Source: an uncultured Collinsella sp.
Lineage (GTDB): Bacteria > Actinomycetota > Coriobacteriia > Coriobacteriales > Coriobacteriaceae
NCBI GenBank assembly: GCA_900758475.1
Contig: CAAERQ010000016.1
Location: 30,379-94,378, forward strand
DNA length: 64,000 nt
Direction: 5' to 3'
Shown here: positions 63,948 to 64,000 of the stretch, one piece after another
Layout: each line of letters starts with the position of its first letter
How positions within the stretch are numbered: the first letter of the stretch is position 1
Program-made: the position numbers and the translations under genes
Notes under the pieces: model-generated
Seen by the model: only the letters and a program-made list of their open reading frames with translations
Told to the model about the DNA's origin: nothing
Database searches by the model: none

Positions 63948-64000
63948 ACCCCTCCGACCGATATTGACGATTGTTCAGGCCGTCAAGAATTCGAGTCGAA

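Overview
The window is high-GC DNA of about 60-65% with short intergenic gaps and no rRNA or tRNA genes that I could see. It looks like a chromosomal segment of a gut actinobacterium of the class Coriobacteriia, most likely Collinsella or a close relative. The support is: a membrane-bound LuxR-type regulator of the kind abundant in this class; PTS, GH1 and BglG sugar genes in a high-GC background; an Nramp protein with the altered metal site described for Eggerthella Mg2+ transporters; and many GGGGAC-type palindromic repeats between genes. The genus is inferred from the sequence alone.

Layout. 1-6859 holds two ABC exporters: an ATPase with two ABC-2 permeases, then a MacB-like ATPase with a large FtsX-type permease. 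6969-15359 is housekeeping and envelope: a DUF362 ferredoxin-like protein, a membrane-anchored alpha/beta hydrolase, a hemolysin III protein, a CNNM/CorC-type protein, an orphan domain resembling the N-terminus of cyanophycin synthetase, YtxH and PRC-barrel proteins, and a polysaccharide deacetylase homologue lacking its metal histidines. 15545-18902 is a magnesium locus: a candidate M-box-like leader, mgtE, and an Nramp-type transporter. A Mg2+ P-type ATPase (mgtA) lies at 59867-62635 behind its own leader with a 23-codon ORF. 19394-23771 has an OafA-type acyltransferase and a ribokinase / nucleoside hydrolase pair.

23869-37313 is carbohydrate catabolism. A BglG antiterminator with its RNA target precedes a PTS EIIBC and a GH1 phospho-beta-glucosidase. 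A LacI regulator is followed by a FucI-like isomerase, a split transketolase and an FGGY kinase, which together match the D-apiose/apulose pathway layout. luxS, a DUF4867 gene and a second GH1 follow. 37574-41573 encodes a two-component system with an extra 7TM kinase-like protein. 41767-46064 (minus strand) is a four-gene envelope island: DUF4428 protein, zinc-ribbon membrane protein, SPFH protein and lipoprotein. 46297-57842 is a second glycan block: DUF1593 protein, esterase, PTS EIIBC, GH140-like hydrolase, TetR with operators, MFS transporter, DUF5060/DUF4038/DUF5605-type hydrolase and ROK kinase. A LuxR membrane regulator, mgtA and pyrE finish the window.

Two themes run across it. First, operator-like TAAACA/TGTTTA sites, including an identical 13-mer, link the LacI/isomerase/transketolase operon to the PTS/GH140 block about 20 kb away; I read this as one regulon for apiosyl- or related beta-glycosides. 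Second, at least six families of palindromic elements, none with a transposase in the window, sit between genes, and two of them supply the stop codon of the upstream gene.
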